Below, one piece after another: positions 8,592 through 20,243 of a DNA stretch of 64,000 nucleotides. Source of the DNA: Alkalibacter rhizosphaerae (GTDB lineage: Bacteria; Bacillota; Clostridia; Eubacteriales; Alkalibacteraceae); assembly GCF_017352215.1 (NCBI RefSeq), contig NZ_CP071444.1, positions 372,001 through 436,000 of the forward strand, written 5' to 3'. The notes below the pieces were generated by a model. It did not search any database, was not told where the DNA came from, and saw nothing but the letters and a program-made list of their open reading frames with translations. Within the stretch, counting starts at the first letter, position 1; each line of letters begins with the position of its first letter. The translations under genes were made by a program, and so were the position numbers.

Positions 8592-10382
8592 TTATTTTTT
8601 GATGATCGCATCGAACTTGCATGCGTCGTAGCAAGCTCCACAACGAATACATGCGTTTTGGTCGATAAAATGAACTTCTTTTGGCTTTCCGGATATGCAG
8701 CTGACCGGACAAACCCTTGCACAGGCTGTACAGCCGACGCATTTATCAGGCACGATCTCATAAGAGAGCAGGGATTGGCAGACGCCCGCCGGACATCTCT
8801 TTTCCTTCACATGGGCCTCGTACTCGTCTCGGAAATACTTCAACGTGGACAAAACCGGGTTGGGTGCTGTCTGTCCCAATCCGCACAAGGATGTGTCTTT
8901 AATGGTGGTTCCCAACTCTTCCAACAAGTCCAGATCTTCCATGGTCCCCCTGCCTTCTGTGATCTTTGTCAAGATCTCCAAAAGACGTCTGTTTCCAACA
9001 CGACAAGGAGTACATTTCCCGCAAGATTCTTCCACGGTGAATTCCAGATAGAATTTGGCGATATTGACCATGCAGTCGTCTTCGTCCAATACGATCATGC
9101 CGCCGGATCCCATCATGGAACCGATTTGTATCAGCGAATCGTAATCAATGGGCGTATCAAGGAATTGAGCACTGATGCAGCCTCCGGAAGGTCCACCGGT
9201 TTGTACCGCCTTGTATTCCTTGCCGTTTTTGATCCCGCCGCCGATCTCATAGATGATCTCCCGCAAGGTGATCCCCATGGGAACTTCCACCAACCCGACA
9301 TTATTGATTTTTCCAGCCAAGGCGAATACCTTGGTACCGGAAGATTTTTCTGTTCCGATTTTTTTGAACCAGTCTCCACCACGATTGATGATGACGGGAA
9401 TATTGGCCAGGGTCTCTACATTGTTGACAATAGTCGGTTTCCCCCATACACCGCTTTCCGCCGGAAAAGGCGGCTTGGTGGTAGGCTCCCCTCTCTTGCC
9501 TTCTATAGAACGGATCAGCGCCGTTTCTTCTCCACATACAAATGCTCCGGCTCCCAGTTTCAACTCGATGTCAAAATCGAATCCGCTGCCGAAAATATTC
9601 TCTCCCAGCATTCCCATCTCTTTTGCTTGATCGATGGCAATCCGGAGACGTTCGATCGCCAAAGGATACTCTGCTCGAATATAAATATAACCGATTCTTG
9701 CACCGATGGCATATCCTGCAATGGCCATGGCTTCCAATACGGAGTGGGGATCCCCCTCCAAAATGGAACGGTCCATAAACGCACCTGGATCTCCTTCATC
9801 AGCGTTGCAGACGACGTATTTGATATCCGCATCGTATTTTGTTGCAAAATCCCATTTTAAGCCCGTCGGGAATCCACCGCCTCCTCGACCTCGGAGACCG
9901 GAAATTTTTACTTCGTTGATAACTTCTTCCGGTTTCATTTTGCTTAAAACGGTACCCAATGCCAAGTATCCATCGTTGGCAAAATACTCGTTGATGTCTT
10001 CCGGGTCGATGAATCCGCAATTTCGCAAAGCAACACGAAGTTGTTTTTTATAAAAAGGCATATCATGGTGTACTGCCATTTTTTCTTGCAAAGTGGGTTC
10101 CACGTAGAGCAAGCGCTCCACCCGTCGTCCTTTGATCAAGTGCTCCTGCACGATTTCTTTTGCGTCGTCCGGTGTCACTTCTACATAAAAAACGTTATCC
10201 GGGTATACTTTGACGATGGGTCCCTTCTCGCAAAAACCGAAACATCCGGTCACCAGGGCTTGAACTTCCGCCTCCAACCCATTATCCTTTATTTCTTCTT
10301 TTAATTTTTCCAGCAAGACGTCGCTGTCGGATGCGTGGCATCCGGTACCACCACATACCAACAAATGCATTTTATAACTCAT
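8592..10382 (-). CDS. hndC: NuoF-like NADH-binding subunit HndC (hydrogenase/bifurcating type)
   Basis: A 596-residue flavo-iron-sulfur protein. Residues 1-90 form a thioredoxin-like [2Fe-2S] domain with Cys at 10, 15, 47 and 51. The 51-kDa/NuoF core follows, with the NADH/FMN loop GLRGRGGGGFPTG and the VVCNADEGDPG segment. A [4Fe-4S] site shows ESCGKCTPC plus a later SLCGLG cysteine. The last 60 residues hold two ferredoxin-type clusters (CVGCTACARVCP and CIRCGACYDAC). This domain order is that of HndC/HydB of NAD(P)-linked and electron-bifurcating [FeFe] hydrogenases. It is third in the hndA-hndB-hndC operon, and the usual catalytic gene is absent downstream. Confidence 0.92.
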   Translation of the reverse strand: MSYKMHLLVCGGTGCHASDSDVLLEKLKEEIKDNGLEAEVQALVTGCFGFCEKGPIVKVYPDNVFYVEVTPDDAKEIVQEHLIKGRRVERLLYVEPTLQEKMAVHHDMPFYKKQLRVALRNCGFIDPEDINEYFANDGYLALGTVLSKMKPEEVINEVKISGLRGRGGGGFPTGLKWDFATKYDADIKYVVCNADEGDPGAFMDRSILEGDPHSVLEAMAIAGYAIGARIGYIYIRAEYPLAIERLRIAIDQAKEMGMLGENIFGSGFDFDIELKLGAGAFVCGEETALIRSIEGKRGEPTTKPPFPAESGVWGKPTIVNNVETLANIPVIINRGGDWFKKIGTEKSSGTKVFALAGKINNVGLVEVPMGITLREIIYEIGGGIKNGKEYKAVQTGGPSGGCISAQFLDTPIDYDSLIQIGSMMGSGGMIVLDEDDCMVNIAKFYLEFTVEESCGKCTPCRVGNRRLLEILTKITEGRGTMEDLDLLEELGTTIKDTSLCGLGQTAPNPVLSTLKYFRDEYEAHVKEKRCPAGVCQSLLSYEIVPDKCVGCTACARVCPVSCISGKPKEVHFIDQNACIRCGACYDACKFDAIIKK

Positions 10383-10394
10383 GAAGTAATCCCC

Positions 10395-10793
10395 CTATTC
10401 TTTGGCCGTATTGAATGATTTGTTCATTATTGCGTTTTCCAGTAAAACTCCCTGCTTGATGTGCTTTTGAACGATCTCTTTTCCTCTTGCTTCGTCCACC
10501 ATGCTGTACACGACGGAAGGCTTGTCTGGGAACAATACTTCAACGATAGGTTCTTCTTCACAAAAACCCATGCAGCCGGTCTGCGTAACGCTTACATTGG
10601 TGATGTTTTCCTTTTCCAATTCCTCCAAGATGGCGCTCATGGTTTCCCGTGCTCCGGAAGCAATACCACAGGTAGCCATTCCAACTCGAATCACTACCCG
10701 ATCTTCATCCTCTGAAGTGGATCGCAAGTTGAAAGTTTTTTCTGCCTGTTCTCTTATTTTCATTAATTCATCCAATGATTTTATTTTGCTCAT
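10395..10793 (-). CDS. hndB: HndB-like thioredoxin-fold [2Fe-2S] protein
   Basis: A 132-residue protein with an N-terminal helical part and a thioredoxin-like ferredoxin domain. Cysteines lie in ATCGIASGA and in TQTGCMGFCEEEP, the pattern of the HndB/NuoE-type [2Fe-2S] fold. In NADP-reducing hydrogenases this small subunit passes electrons between HndA and HndC. Spacing to both neighbours is about 11-12 nt, supporting one operon. Confidence 0.88.
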   Translation of the reverse strand: MSKIKSLDELMKIREQAEKTFNLRSTSEDEDRVVIRVGMATCGIASGARETMSAILEELEKENITNVSVTQTGCMGFCEEEPIVEVLFPDKPSVVYSMVDEARGKEIVQKHIKQGVLLENAIMNKSFNTAKE

Positions 10794-10804
10794 GCTCTGA
10801 CCTC

Positions 10805-11284
10805 CTACTCGTTATAATTGGCAAGGATCTTTTTGACATCCTTGGGCTGGATCTTGCCATATACTTTTCCATTGACCATTACTACAGGAGCCAAGCCGCA
10901 AGCCCCGACACACCGCAGTCCATCCAGTGAAAACATGCCGTCTTCCGATGTTTCACCCACGTGAATGCCCAATTTCTTTTCCAGTTCGGTGACGATCTTA
11001 TCTGCGCCACGAACAAAACAAGCCGTACCAAGACATACGTTGATGGCATATTTTCCTTTTGGCGTTTGGGTAAAATAGGAATAAAATGTGACGACGCCAT
11101 AAACATCTGTAGCAGACACGCCCAGCTTTTCTGCGATGAATTCCTGCACTTCTCTTGGTAGATAACCGCATATTTCCTGTGCTTTGTGCAAAGAGGCAAT
11201 GACTGCATCCTTTTTATTGGGGATGGCATCGATAAATTGTTCCAGTTCGTCGTACATCTCTTTGCTGATTAGGTTGTTTTCCAT
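10805..11284 (-). CDS. hndA: NuoE-like [2Fe-2S] subunit HndA
   Basis: A 159-residue 24-kDa/NuoE family protein. An N-terminal helical bundle precedes a thioredoxin-like domain with cysteines in NVCLGTACFVRG and LRCVGACGLAPVV, the four ligands of a [2Fe-2S] cluster. DVYGVVTFYSYF is the usual family segment. As first gene of the operon it would be the diaphorase small subunit. The start has AAGGAGG upstream. Confidence 0.92.
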   Translation of the reverse strand: MENNLISKEMYDELEQFIDAIPNKKDAVIASLHKAQEICGYLPREVQEFIAEKLGVSATDVYGVVTFYSYFTQTPKGKYAINVCLGTACFVRGADKIVTELEKKLGIHVGETSEDGMFSLDGLRCVGACGLAPVVMVNGKVYGKIQPKDVKKILANYNE

Positions 11285-11413
11285 ACAAATCCTCCTTATA
11301 GTGAATGATCATTATGAGTGGTATGATTCCATAGTGCCTGTCTTCTTTTGCTTTCCACCAACCATGCAACCGTATACAAACGTGAAAAAACAAGGCCAAC
11401 AGCCACACCTATC

Positions 11414-11442
11414 ATTATACCTTGCAAATACTTTTTTTGAAA
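11414..11442 (-). promoter_or_regulatory. possible promoter for hndABC
   Basis: On the − strand TATAAT (complement of 11414-11419) is preceded by a weak -35 TTTCAA (11437-11442) at 17 bp. It implies an untranslated leader of about 120 nt with no recognised RNA motif. Confidence 0.35.
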
Positions 11443-11541
11443 CCGTTATCTAAATAATAACGATCCCTGCAATTCCACAACATCTGCATTTAATTTTACA
11501 ACAGCTCATCTGCAAGTGCAAGTATTTTACCCCAGCCAACG

Positions 11542-11550
11542 TGTTATAAT
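11542..11550 (+). promoter_or_regulatory. extended -10 promoter for the thioredoxin-like gene
   Basis: TGTTATAAT, a consensus -10 with TGn extension, lies 21 nt before the ATG at 11572; GAGGTGA is the ribosome binding site. The rest of the 287-nt interval up to hndA holds no other feature that I can see. Confidence 0.5.
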
Positions 11551-11571
11551 GGTAAAGTGAGGTGATATGAT

Positions 11572-11925
11572 ATGTTGTCATTAAAAGATTGGAGCTCCAT
11601 CGACTTCCAATTGAATAAAAATCGATCTGTTGTCCTGTCCCTGTCTTCCAACGGATGCAACGTGTGTGTGGCTGTCAACGCAAAATTGCTGGAAGTGGAA
11701 AAAAGCTATCCGGATGCGACGTTCATCACTGCGAAACTGGACGACGTTCCTGAACTTTCCGGTCGATTCATCGTATTTACCGTTCCCACGATCCTCATCT
11801 TTCAGGCTGGTAAGGAGTATCACCGGGAATCCCGGTTTATTGATTTTGTCCGCCTTGAAAAATATTTGAAGGAATCCTTTCAAGAAAAAAGACCTTACGA
11901 TGAAGGTCTTTTTGATAAACTCTAA
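11572..11925 (+). CDS. thioredoxin-fold protein with CNVC active site
   Basis: A 117-residue protein with one thioredoxin domain. The redox motif is C29-N-V-C32 after SLSSNG, and the cis-proline loop reads FTVPTILIF. The CNVC pair and the lack of the WCGPC sequence set it apart from housekeeping thioredoxin, so it is better called a thioredoxin-like reductase of unknown partner. Its last codons ([12 protein letters not shown]) lie inside a hairpin that serves as the terminator for mscL, and the two genes overlap tail to tail by 4 bp. Confidence 0.85.
   Translation: MLSLKDWSSIDFQLNKNRSVVLSLSSNGCNVCVAVNAKLLEVEKSYPDATFITAKLDDVPELSGRFIVFTVPTILIFQAGKEYHRESRFIDFVRLEKYLKESFQEKRPYDEGLFDKL
11886..11913. 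terminator. terminator hairpin within the thioredoxin-like gene, downstream of mscL
   Basis: An 11-bp stem (AAAAAGACCTT / AAGGTCTTTTT) with a 6-nt loop, followed on the − strand by a T-rich tail. It ends mscL transcription while lying in the coding sequence of the opposing gene. Confidence 0.75.
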
Positions 11926-12356
11926 TTCAGCTGGGATGTACAGTGGGGACAACGAGTGGCATCCAGGTGAACTTCCCCAAAACAGAAGGGACACTGCTTC
12001 GTCGTTACCGGAGCAGGCGCTTCCTCTTTTTTTCGCATGCTGTTCATTTTTTTCACAACCAGGAAAATCGAAAAAGCTATAACGATAAAATCGATGATAT
12101 TGTTGATGAACAGACCGTAATTCAATGTCAAAGCTCCAGCCGCCTGGGCATCTGCCAATGTGACGTAGGATCCATCCCCCAATACAGCAAACAGATTGGT
12201 GAAATCCATCTTGCCGATCAACAAACCGATCAAGGGCATGATGATGTCGTTGACTAAGGAAGAAATAATTTTGCCGAACGCTCCACCTATAATGATTCCA
12301 ACTGCCAGATCCATCATGTTTCCTTTTAGTGCAAACTCCTTGAATTCTTTGATCAT
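11922..12356 (-). CDS. mscL: large-conductance mechanosensitive channel MscL with C-terminal zinc ribbon
   Basis: A 144-residue channel that opens under membrane tension to protect against osmotic downshock. The N-terminal [26 protein letters not shown] is the conserved first transmembrane helix, and a second helix runs about 82-102. The usual C-terminal helix is followed by a CPFC (122-125) and CPHC (136-139) pair, a compact zinc ribbon not found in E. coli MscL. The start is preceded by AGGAGGT. Confidence 0.93.
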   Translation of the reverse strand: MIKEFKEFALKGNMMDLAVGIIIGGAFGKIISSLVNDIIMPLIGLLIGKMDFTNLFAVLGDGSYVTLADAQAAGALTLNYGLFINNIIDFIVIAFSIFLVVKKMNSMRKKEEAPAPVTTKQCPFCFGEVHLDATRCPHCTSQLN

Positions 12357-12416
12357 GTCAATACCTCCTGCAAATTAATGACCTCAAATTGATTATATCC
12401 ATATTCAGACAAACAA

Positions 12417-12456
12417 AACAGCAACAGGAATCGACTCGTCATTCCTTATTGCTGTT
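12417..12456 (-). terminator. terminator after dnaJ
   Basis: On the − strand a long stem AACAGCAAT(A)AGGAAT / ATTCCTGTTGCTGTT with a 9-nt loop and one bulge, followed by TTGTTTG. It ends the heat-shock operon 4 nt after the dnaJ stop. Confidence 0.85.
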
Positions 12457-12460
12457 TCTT

Positions 12461-13615
12461 TTACTGAAAATAAGACTTCACCCTGTTCCAGAAGCTTTTT
12501 CCCTGTTCGTGGATCTCGTGGGTTCCCGATGTCTCTGCAAATTTTCGCAGCAGTTCCTTTTGATCTTCGTTCAACTTTCTCGGAACTTCCACTTTGATCT
12601 TCACATACTGGTCTCCCCTGCCGTAGCCCATTGGGTTTGCGATTCCCCTGCCTTTTAAGCGGAATGTCTGATGAGACTGGGTCCCTTCCGGTATGGTAAA
12701 TTTGATTTGTCCCACCTTTTTTTTGTTTTCATCCAAAGACGGGATGTTGATCTCGTCTCCCAAGGATGCTTGAACAAAAGTGATGGGGATCTCGCAATAA
12801 ACATCGTTTCCTTCTCGCTGAAAAAATTCATGGGTTTGGATCGAGAAATATACGTAAACATCCCCGGTAGGACCACCAAGAACTCCCGGTTGTCCCTCTC
12901 CCCGCAAAGGTAGAACAGAGTCGCTGTCCACACCGGCCGGTATATTGATATTGATCTTTCGTTCCCGGCGCACTGTCCCCTTGCCGCCGCAAGTTTCACA
13001 GGGTTTTTCAATGGTTTTACCTTCTCCGTGGCAAACGTCACAGGTTTTCACGGTTTGCATCACGCCAAAAGGAGTCCGTTGATTGACTCGAACTTGACCG
13101 CTGCCTCCGCAATTGGTACAGGTTTTTACATCTGCCTCGGAAGCGGCTCCCAATCCGTCACAGGTGTCGCAAGTTTCGTCCCTTTTGATTTTGATTTCCT
13201 TTTCCGTTCCAAAAACGGCTTCTTCAAATGTCAAATCTACCTGAACGCGGATGTCCGCACCCTTTTGCGGCCGCCGAGCTCTGGAACCCCCACCGAATCC
13301 GCCGCCGAACATGTCGAAAATATCACCAAAAATATCTTCGAATCCGCCGCCACCACCGAATCCGCCGCCGAATCCACCAGCGCCATTGGCACCCATTCCT
13401 GCATGTCCGAATTGATCGTATTGGGTGCGTTTATTTTTGTCGCTCAATACTTCGTAAGCTTCGTTGACTTCTTTAAAGTTTTCTTCCGCTTCTTTGTCAT
13501 CCGGATTGCGGTCCGGGTGATATTTCATGGCAAGCTTTCGATATGCCTTTTTAATTTCTTCTTCAGAAGCACCTTTCCCCAATCCAAGCACTTCATAGTA
13601 ATCTCTTTTGCTCAT
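12461..13615 (-). CDS. dnaJ: chaperone protein DnaJ
   Basis: A 384-residue type I Hsp40. The J domain (residues 3-67) has the HPD motif in YHPDRNP. A Gly/Phe-rich linker runs about 75-115. Four CxxCxGxG zinc repeats follow ([32 protein letters not shown]), then the client-binding C-terminal domains. It delivers unfolded proteins to DnaK and stimulates its ATPase. Last gene of hrcA-grpE-dnaK-dnaJ. Confidence 0.97.
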   Translation of the reverse strand: MSKRDYYEVLGLGKGASEEEIKKAYRKLAMKYHPDRNPDDKEAEENFKEVNEAYEVLSDKNKRTQYDQFGHAGMGANGAGGFGGGFGGGGGFEDIFGDIFDMFGGGFGGGSRARRPQKGADIRVQVDLTFEEAVFGTEKEIKIKRDETCDTCDGLGAASEADVKTCTNCGGSGQVRVNQRTPFGVMQTVKTCDVCHGEGKTIEKPCETCGGKGTVRRERKININIPAGVDSDSVLPLRGEGQPGVLGGPTGDVYVYFSIQTHEFFQREGNDVYCEIPITFVQASLGDEINIPSLDENKKKVGQIKFTIPEGTQSHQTFRLKGRGIANPMGYGRGDQYVKIKVEVPRKLNEDQKELLRKFAETSGTHEIHEQGKSFWNRVKSYFQ

Positions 13616-13657
13616 ACATTCTCTCCTAGCAATCTATTTAAAGGCTCATGATATCAC

Positions 13658-13694
13658 AAACCAGCAACCTCTGCAAATCAGTGGTTGCTGGTTT
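13658..13694 (-). terminator. dnaK-dnaJ intergenic hairpin (partial terminator or processing site)
   Basis: A perfect 12-bp stem (AAACCAGCAACC / GGTTGCTGGTTT) with a 13-nt loop. The − strand tail (GTGATATC) is not T-rich, so it is more likely an attenuator or mRNA processing/stability element than a full terminator. Confidence 0.6.
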
Positions 13695-13701
13695 GAAAAG
13701 T

Positions 13702-15552
<1,851 letters not shown>

Positions 15553-15557
15553 CTAAT

Positions 15558-16133
15558 TTAATCCTTATTGATTTTTTTACAAATCTTGACCATTGCCGGT
15601 CGTATCACTTTTTCCTTGAATTTATATCCCTTTTGAAAGACGTCTATGATCTCGTCGTCTTCGTGATCATCTGAATCCTCTACTGTCACACCATGATGCA
15701 GGTTTGGATCAAAAGATTCCCCATTGCAAAGGATCTCTGTCAGTCCTTCCTTCTCTAAAACATCCAGTAGCTGTTTTAATACCATACGAACTCCATTGGC
15801 GTATTCGTCCTTGACATGGCTGTCGTCCAAAGCCTGGATCGCACGTTCCAGATTATCCAATACCGGCAACATTTTCAAAGAAAAATCTTCCAGAGCATAT
15901 TTGAAAATATCCTCTTTCTCCTTCGTTGTCCGTTTCTTATAATTGTCAAAATCGGCCTGCATGCGGATCAACCGGTTCATCAATTCCTGATATTCTTTGG
16001 AACTTTCCTCTTCCGGCATCTTCTCCTCGCTGGGAGTGTTTTCCTGAATCGGCTCTTCCGTCAAATTTTCTTTTGTCTCCATGTTTTCGTCTTTCTTTTT
16101 CTTACTCAATCTCATCACCCTTTGCTTGGACAT
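15558..16133 (-). CDS. grpE: nucleotide exchange factor GrpE
   Basis: A 191-residue GrpE: an acidic, disordered N-terminus, a long coiled-coil helix around 50-90 (RMQADFDNYKKRTTKE) and the C-terminal beta domain, ending near VIRPAMVKICKKI. It exchanges ADP on DnaK. The start is uncertain. The longest frame overlaps the end of hrcA by 32 nt, alternative ATGs lie at 16115 and 16082, and none has a well-spaced ribosome site, so coupling to hrcA translation is likely. Confidence 0.92.
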   Translation of the reverse strand: MSKQRVMRLSKKKKDENMETKENLTEEPIQENTPSEEKMPEEESSKEYQELMNRLIRMQADFDNYKKRTTKEKEDIFKYALEDFSLKMLPVLDNLERAIQALDDSHVKDEYANGVRMVLKQLLDVLEKEGLTEILCNGESFDPNLHHGVTVEDSDDHEDDEIIDVFQKGYKFKEKVIRPAMVKICKKINKD

Positions 16134-17163
16134 TTTCGCTGCTGCTTAGCTGCTTGTTCAATTCTTCACTCAGAAAACTCATTACGGATACCACATGATC
16201 ATAATTCATTCGTACCGGTCCGATCACACCGATGCTTCCGATGCTTTCTCCGTTGATCCGGTAGGTTGCAGTGATCAGACTGCAATCTTTGAACGCTTGG
16301 ACATAGTTTTCTGTTCCAATGATAATGTTCAACCCGCTTCCGCTGGTCTGTTTCAATATTTCCGCCACCCGCTTTTTCTCTTCGATGACATCCAGAAATT
16401 CTTTGGCCTTTCCAATGTCATTGAATTCCGGGTAGTTCAAAATATTTGTGACGCCATTGGAATAAATCAGATTGTCGTTGCGGTTGATCATCACTTCTTT
16501 AAAAATCGGCACGATCTCCTGCAACAGTTCGTTCTCTTCCAAAGTCAAGTCGTTGATCTTTCTGGTCAGCCCTTCTCCAATATTTCGCAGGGAAGTTCCT
16601 TTGACCACATGGTTCAGGATGTTGTTCAATTTTACCAATTCCCCATCCTGGACTGGTCTGCTCATTCTCAGCTCATAGTTGTTGATGATGTTTTCCTTTG
16701 TAACGACCACCATCAAGACCCGTTCATCCTCGATGGGGATCAGCTGTACATGCTTGCAGTCCAACGTATCCATTTGGGGTAGAGAGACCATGGATGTATA
16801 GCTGGTCAACTGGGCGATGACTTGCGCGGTGTGCTTGATTGCCTTGTCGATCTCTTCCACGTATTGATGGTAGCTGTCCCGAATTTCCTTTTGCAGATCG
16901 GCTTTCAGATGTCCTACATTCATCAATTCATCCACATACAGCCGATAGGCTTTTTGAGACGGCACCCTTCCCGCAGAAGTATGGGGTTGGATCAAAAAAC
17001 CCATTTCTTCCAGATCCGACATTTCATTTCGAATAGTGGCCGCACTTATTCCAAGATCATATTTTTTGGCAATGGTTCTAGAACCGATCGGTTCCGCCGT
17101 TTCTATATAATCTCGAATGATGGAATATAAAATTTTCATTTTTCTTTCCAGTTTATCGCTCAT
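16102..17163 (-). CDS. hrcA: heat-inducible transcription repressor HrcA
   Basis: A 353-residue HrcA with an N-terminal winged helix (about 1-75, including ISAATIRNEMSDLE) and GAF-like plus dimerisation regions behind it. HrcA binds CIRCE elements and needs GroEL to stay active, releasing the operon after heat shock. A perfect CIRCE lies 16 nt upstream of its own ATG, so it is autoregulated. The start has GGAGAGGG upstream. Confidence 0.96.
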   Translation of the reverse strand: MSDKLERKMKILYSIIRDYIETAEPIGSRTIAKKYDLGISAATIRNEMSDLEEMGFLIQPHTSAGRVPSQKAYRLYVDELMNVGHLKADLQKEIRDSYHQYVEEIDKAIKHTAQVIAQLTSYTSMVSLPQMDTLDCKHVQLIPIEDERVLMVVVTKENIINNYELRMSRPVQDGELVKLNNILNHVVKGTSLRNIGEGLTRKINDLTLEENELLQEIVPIFKEVMINRNDNLIYSNGVTNILNYPEFNDIGKAKEFLDVIEEKKRVAEILKQTSGSGLNIIIGTENYVQAFKDCSLITATYRINGESIGSIGVIGPVRMNYDHVVSVMSFLSEELNKQLSSSENVQAKGDEIE

Positions 17164-17179
17164 TGTACCCTCTCCATTG

Positions 17180-17206
17180 TTAGCACTCTTCCTAATTGAG
17201 TGCTAA
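17180..17206 (-). promoter_or_regulatory. CIRCE operator
   Basis: Perfect inverted repeat TTAGCACTC-N9-GAGTGCTAA, the binding site of HrcA, located between the promoter and the hrcA start. Confidence 0.97.
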
Positions 17207-17215
17207 TCTATTAAT

Positions 17216-17244
17216 AAAATACCATCAAAAAAGACTTTTGTCAA
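17216..17244 (-). promoter_or_regulatory. heat-shock operon promoter
   Basis: On the − strand a consensus TTGACA (complement of 17239-17244) and a TATTTT -10 (complement of 17216-17221) with 17-bp spacing. This is a vegetative sigma-A promoter immediately upstream of CIRCE. Confidence 0.8.
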
Positions 17245-17265
17245 TAGGTATCCCACACCTCGCTT

Positions 17266-18393
17266 TCAATCCAGCAAAAATGCGCGAAACACCTTATTGG
17301 CAAAAGTCAAACCCGTTTTCGTCAATCGAATGCCGATTTCATCCACTTCCAACAGACCCTGGTTCCTGAGCGTCTCAATGACCGGACCATAATCTTCTTC
17401 CAGTGTTATATGGAATCTCCCAACATATTCCCTCCGGGAGACTCCTTTCATCACTCGCAGTCCCAGAAACATCCATTCTTCTTTCCATGCCTTTTCATCC
17501 AGGATCACCACTTCTTCCGGAATCAAAGGCACTCCTTCCAAATATCGGCTCATCTTCCTGGTGTTCCTGTAGCGCGTCCCATCCATGAAGGAAGAAGCAC
17601 CCAATCCCAATCCCAGATAATCGCCCATGCTCCAATAGATATTGTTGTGTCTGGACTGGTGGTGCGGCAGGGAAAAATTGCTGATCTCATAATGGTCGTA
17701 ACCGATGCGGTCCATTTCTTCCAAGAGCCATTCGTGCATTTCCCGCTCCAAATCGTCCCTTAATTCCACCTGACCGGATTCCACCATTTCATGCAAGGGC
17801 GTATCTTCCTCTACCGTCAATCCATAGCAGGACAAATGTTCCGGTTTCCAGGCCATGACTTTCTGGAATCCCTTTTGAAAACTCTCCAGGCTCTGCCCCG
17901 GCAGACCCGTCATCAGATCCACGCTGATGTTGTCGCAGCCCATTCTTCGCATCTGATCCATGGTTGATTCGAAATCAGCAAACGTGTGGATCCTTCCAAT
18001 GGCTTTCAGTTCCGCATCGATGGCAGACTGCAACCCCAGACTAAAGCGGTTCACCCCCGCCTCCAGGTACCCTTCGATCTTTCGTTTTGTAAGGGTGCCC
18101 GGATTTGCTTCCAATGTGATCTCTTCCGTACCGTCCCAAGATCCGAAGGAACGGAGGGATCCTAAAATGCTTTTGATCGCATCCCCCGAAAGCAAGGAGG
18201 GAGTGCCACCTCCAAAATAAACAGTATGGATCTTTCTGCCTGCAACATCCTGTTTTTTTTCTTCGATCTCCATCCGCAAACGATCCACATAAGAAGGGAT
18301 GTCTCCCCTTTGGTTATCAAAGGACAGGAAATCGCAATAGAGACATTTTTGCACGCAAAATGGAACATGAATATAGATGCTTACTTTTTTCAT
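17266..18393 (-). CDS. hemW: HemW-like radical SAM protein
   Basis: A 375-residue radical SAM enzyme with IHVPFCVQKCLYCDF near the N-terminus (CxxxCxxC, 4Fe-4S binding) and YFGGGTPSLL further on. It belongs to the HemN/HemW group. The short N-terminus is that of HemW, a proposed heme chaperone, rather than true coproporphyrinogen dehydrogenase HemN. It starts 7 nt after the lepA stop, a gene order common in Firmicutes. Confidence 0.9.
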   Translation of the reverse strand: MKKVSIYIHVPFCVQKCLYCDFLSFDNQRGDIPSYVDRLRMEIEEKKQDVAGRKIHTVYFGGGTPSLLSGDAIKSILGSLRSFGSWDGTEEITLEANPGTLTKRKIEGYLEAGVNRFSLGLQSAIDAELKAIGRIHTFADFESTMDQMRRMGCDNISVDLMTGLPGQSLESFQKGFQKVMAWKPEHLSCYGLTVEEDTPLHEMVESGQVELRDDLEREMHEWLLEEMDRIGYDHYEISNFSLPHHQSRHNNIYWSMGDYLGLGLGASSFMDGTRYRNTRKMSRYLEGVPLIPEEVVILDEKAWKEEWMFLGLRVMKGVSRREYVGRFHITLEEDYGPVIETLRNQGLLEVDEIGIRLTKTGLTFANKVFRAFLLD

Positions 18394-18400
18394 GGCATTC

Positions 18401-20209
18401 TCAAGAGTCCAGTTTCAAAACGGACATGAAGGCTTCTTGAGGAATTTCCACATTCCCCACCTGGCGCATTCGTTTTTTCCCTTCCTTCTGCTTCTCCAGA
18501 AGTTTTCGCTTTCGGGAGATGTCTCCACCATAGCATTTGGCCAGTACGTCCTTTCGCATGGCTCGAATGGTTTCCCTGGCAATGATTTTCCCGCCGATGG
18601 CTGCTTGGATGGGAATTTCGAACATTTGCCGCGGTATGGCTTCCTTCAATTTTTCACAAATCATTCGACCCCGAGAATAGGCTTTACTGTTGTGGACGAT
18701 AAAAGAAAGTGCATCCACCACGTCTCCGTTTAACAAAATATCCAGTTTCACCAAATCGCTTCGACGATACTCCTTCATCTCATAATCAAAAGAGGCATAT
18801 CCCTTGGTCCTGGATTTGAGGGCGTCAAAAAAATCGTAAATGATCTCGTTCAAAGGCAGGTCGTATTCCAATACCACCCTGGTTTCTTCCATATAACTCA
18901 TGGTTTTATACTCTCCACGACGTTCCTGACACAGGTCCATGATGGCCCCTACATACTGAGACGGCACCATGATGGAAGCTTCTACGATGGGTTCTTCCAT
19001 ATAATCGATCTCTACAGCTGGTGGCAGGTTGGTGGGATTGTCCACCCACATCAGTTCCCCATTGTTCTTTTTGATCTTGTAAATAACGCTTGGTGCTGTG
19101 GTCACCAGGTCGATGTTGTATTCTCTCTCCAATCTCTCCTGGATGATCTCCATGTGCAGCAATCCCAAAAATCCACATCGAAAACCAAATCCCAGGGCAA
19201 CGGATGTATCCGGCTCGAACATCAAGGATGCATCGTTGAGCTGCAGCTTTTCCAGTGCTTCCTTCAGGTCTTCGTATTTGGCTCCGTCTGCAGGATAGAT
19301 GCCGCTGTAGACCATGGGTGTTACTTTTTTATAACCCGGCAAGGCTTCCGATGCCGGGTCGGCAGCATCTGTAATGGTGTCCCCTACCCGGGAATCCTTC
19401 ACATTTTTTATGCTGGCGGTAACATAGCCTACATCTCCGCTGACCAACTCGTCCACCGGCAGCAGAGTTTTGACGAATACCCCGACTTCATCCACTTCAA
19501 ATACTTTTCTGGTGTTCATCATTTTGATCCGCATTCCTTTTTTGATTTTTCCTTCCTTTACTCGGATGGAGGCAATAACTCCCCGATAAGAATCGTAGTA
19601 GGAATCAAAAATCAAGGCTCTCAAGGGTTTGTCATCCTTGTTTTCCGGCGGGGGGACCCGATCCACGATGGCCTTTAGGACATCTTCGATATTGATGCCT
19701 TCCTTGGCGGAAATCAACGGTGCATCATGAGCTTCGATGCCGATCACGTCTTCGATCTCATGCTTGACCATTTCCGGGTCCGCTCCCGGTAAATCGATTT
19801 TATTGATGACCGGGATGATCTCCAAATTGTTTTCCAAGGCCAAATAGACATTGGCCATGGTTTGTGCTTCGATCCCCTGGACAGCGTCAACAACAAGTAT
19901 GGCGCCTTCGCAGGCGGCCAGACTCCTGGAGACTTCATAGGTAAAGTCCACATGGCCCGGTGTGTCGATCAAATTCAAATAATATTCATTGCCGAGTTCA
20001 TCCTGGTAAACCAAGCGGATGGCCTGCAACTTGATGGTGATGCCTCGTTCCTTTTCCAGATCCATATTGTCCAACACCTGGTTGGACATTTCACGATCGG
20101 TGAGCAAGCCGGTCTTTTGGATCAAACGATCCGCCAAGGTGGACTTACCGTGATCTATATGTGCAATGATCGAAAAATTCCTGGTTTTGTCTTGTTTTGT
20201 TTGGGTCAT
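18401..20209 (-). CDS. lepA: elongation factor 4 (LepA)
   Basis: A 602-residue translational GTPase with G1 AHIDHGKS, G3 DTPGHVDF and G4 NKIDLPGA, then domains II, III and V and the LepA-specific C-terminal domain ending after FMSVLKLDS. It acts on ribosomes, influencing back-translocation or subunit biogenesis. The start has GGAGG 7 nt upstream. Confidence 0.97.
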   Translation of the reverse strand: MTQTKQDKTRNFSIIAHIDHGKSTLADRLIQKTGLLTDREMSNQVLDNMDLEKERGITIKLQAIRLVYQDELGNEYYLNLIDTPGHVDFTYEVSRSLAACEGAILVVDAVQGIEAQTMANVYLALENNLEIIPVINKIDLPGADPEMVKHEIEDVIGIEAHDAPLISAKEGINIEDVLKAIVDRVPPPENKDDKPLRALIFDSYYDSYRGVIASIRVKEGKIKKGMRIKMMNTRKVFEVDEVGVFVKTLLPVDELVSGDVGYVTASIKNVKDSRVGDTITDAADPASEALPGYKKVTPMVYSGIYPADGAKYEDLKEALEKLQLNDASLMFEPDTSVALGFGFRCGFLGLLHMEIIQERLEREYNIDLVTTAPSVIYKIKKNNGELMWVDNPTNLPPAVEIDYMEEPIVEASIMVPSQYVGAIMDLCQERRGEYKTMSYMEETRVVLEYDLPLNEIIYDFFDALKSRTKGYASFDYEMKEYRRSDLVKLDILLNGDVVDALSFIVHNSKAYSRGRMICEKLKEAIPRQMFEIPIQAAIGGKIIARETIRAMRKDVLAKCYGGDISRKRKLLEKQKEGKKRMRQVGNVEIPQEAFMSVLKLDS

Positions 20210-20243
20210 TCCAATTCCTCCAAATTTAAACTCTAATCACTAC

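Noticed and set aside
8571-9860. A 429-codon rightward open frame antisense to hndC
   Set aside because: It mirrors the codon pattern of hndC; the − strand product has full cofactor motifs and a ribosome site.
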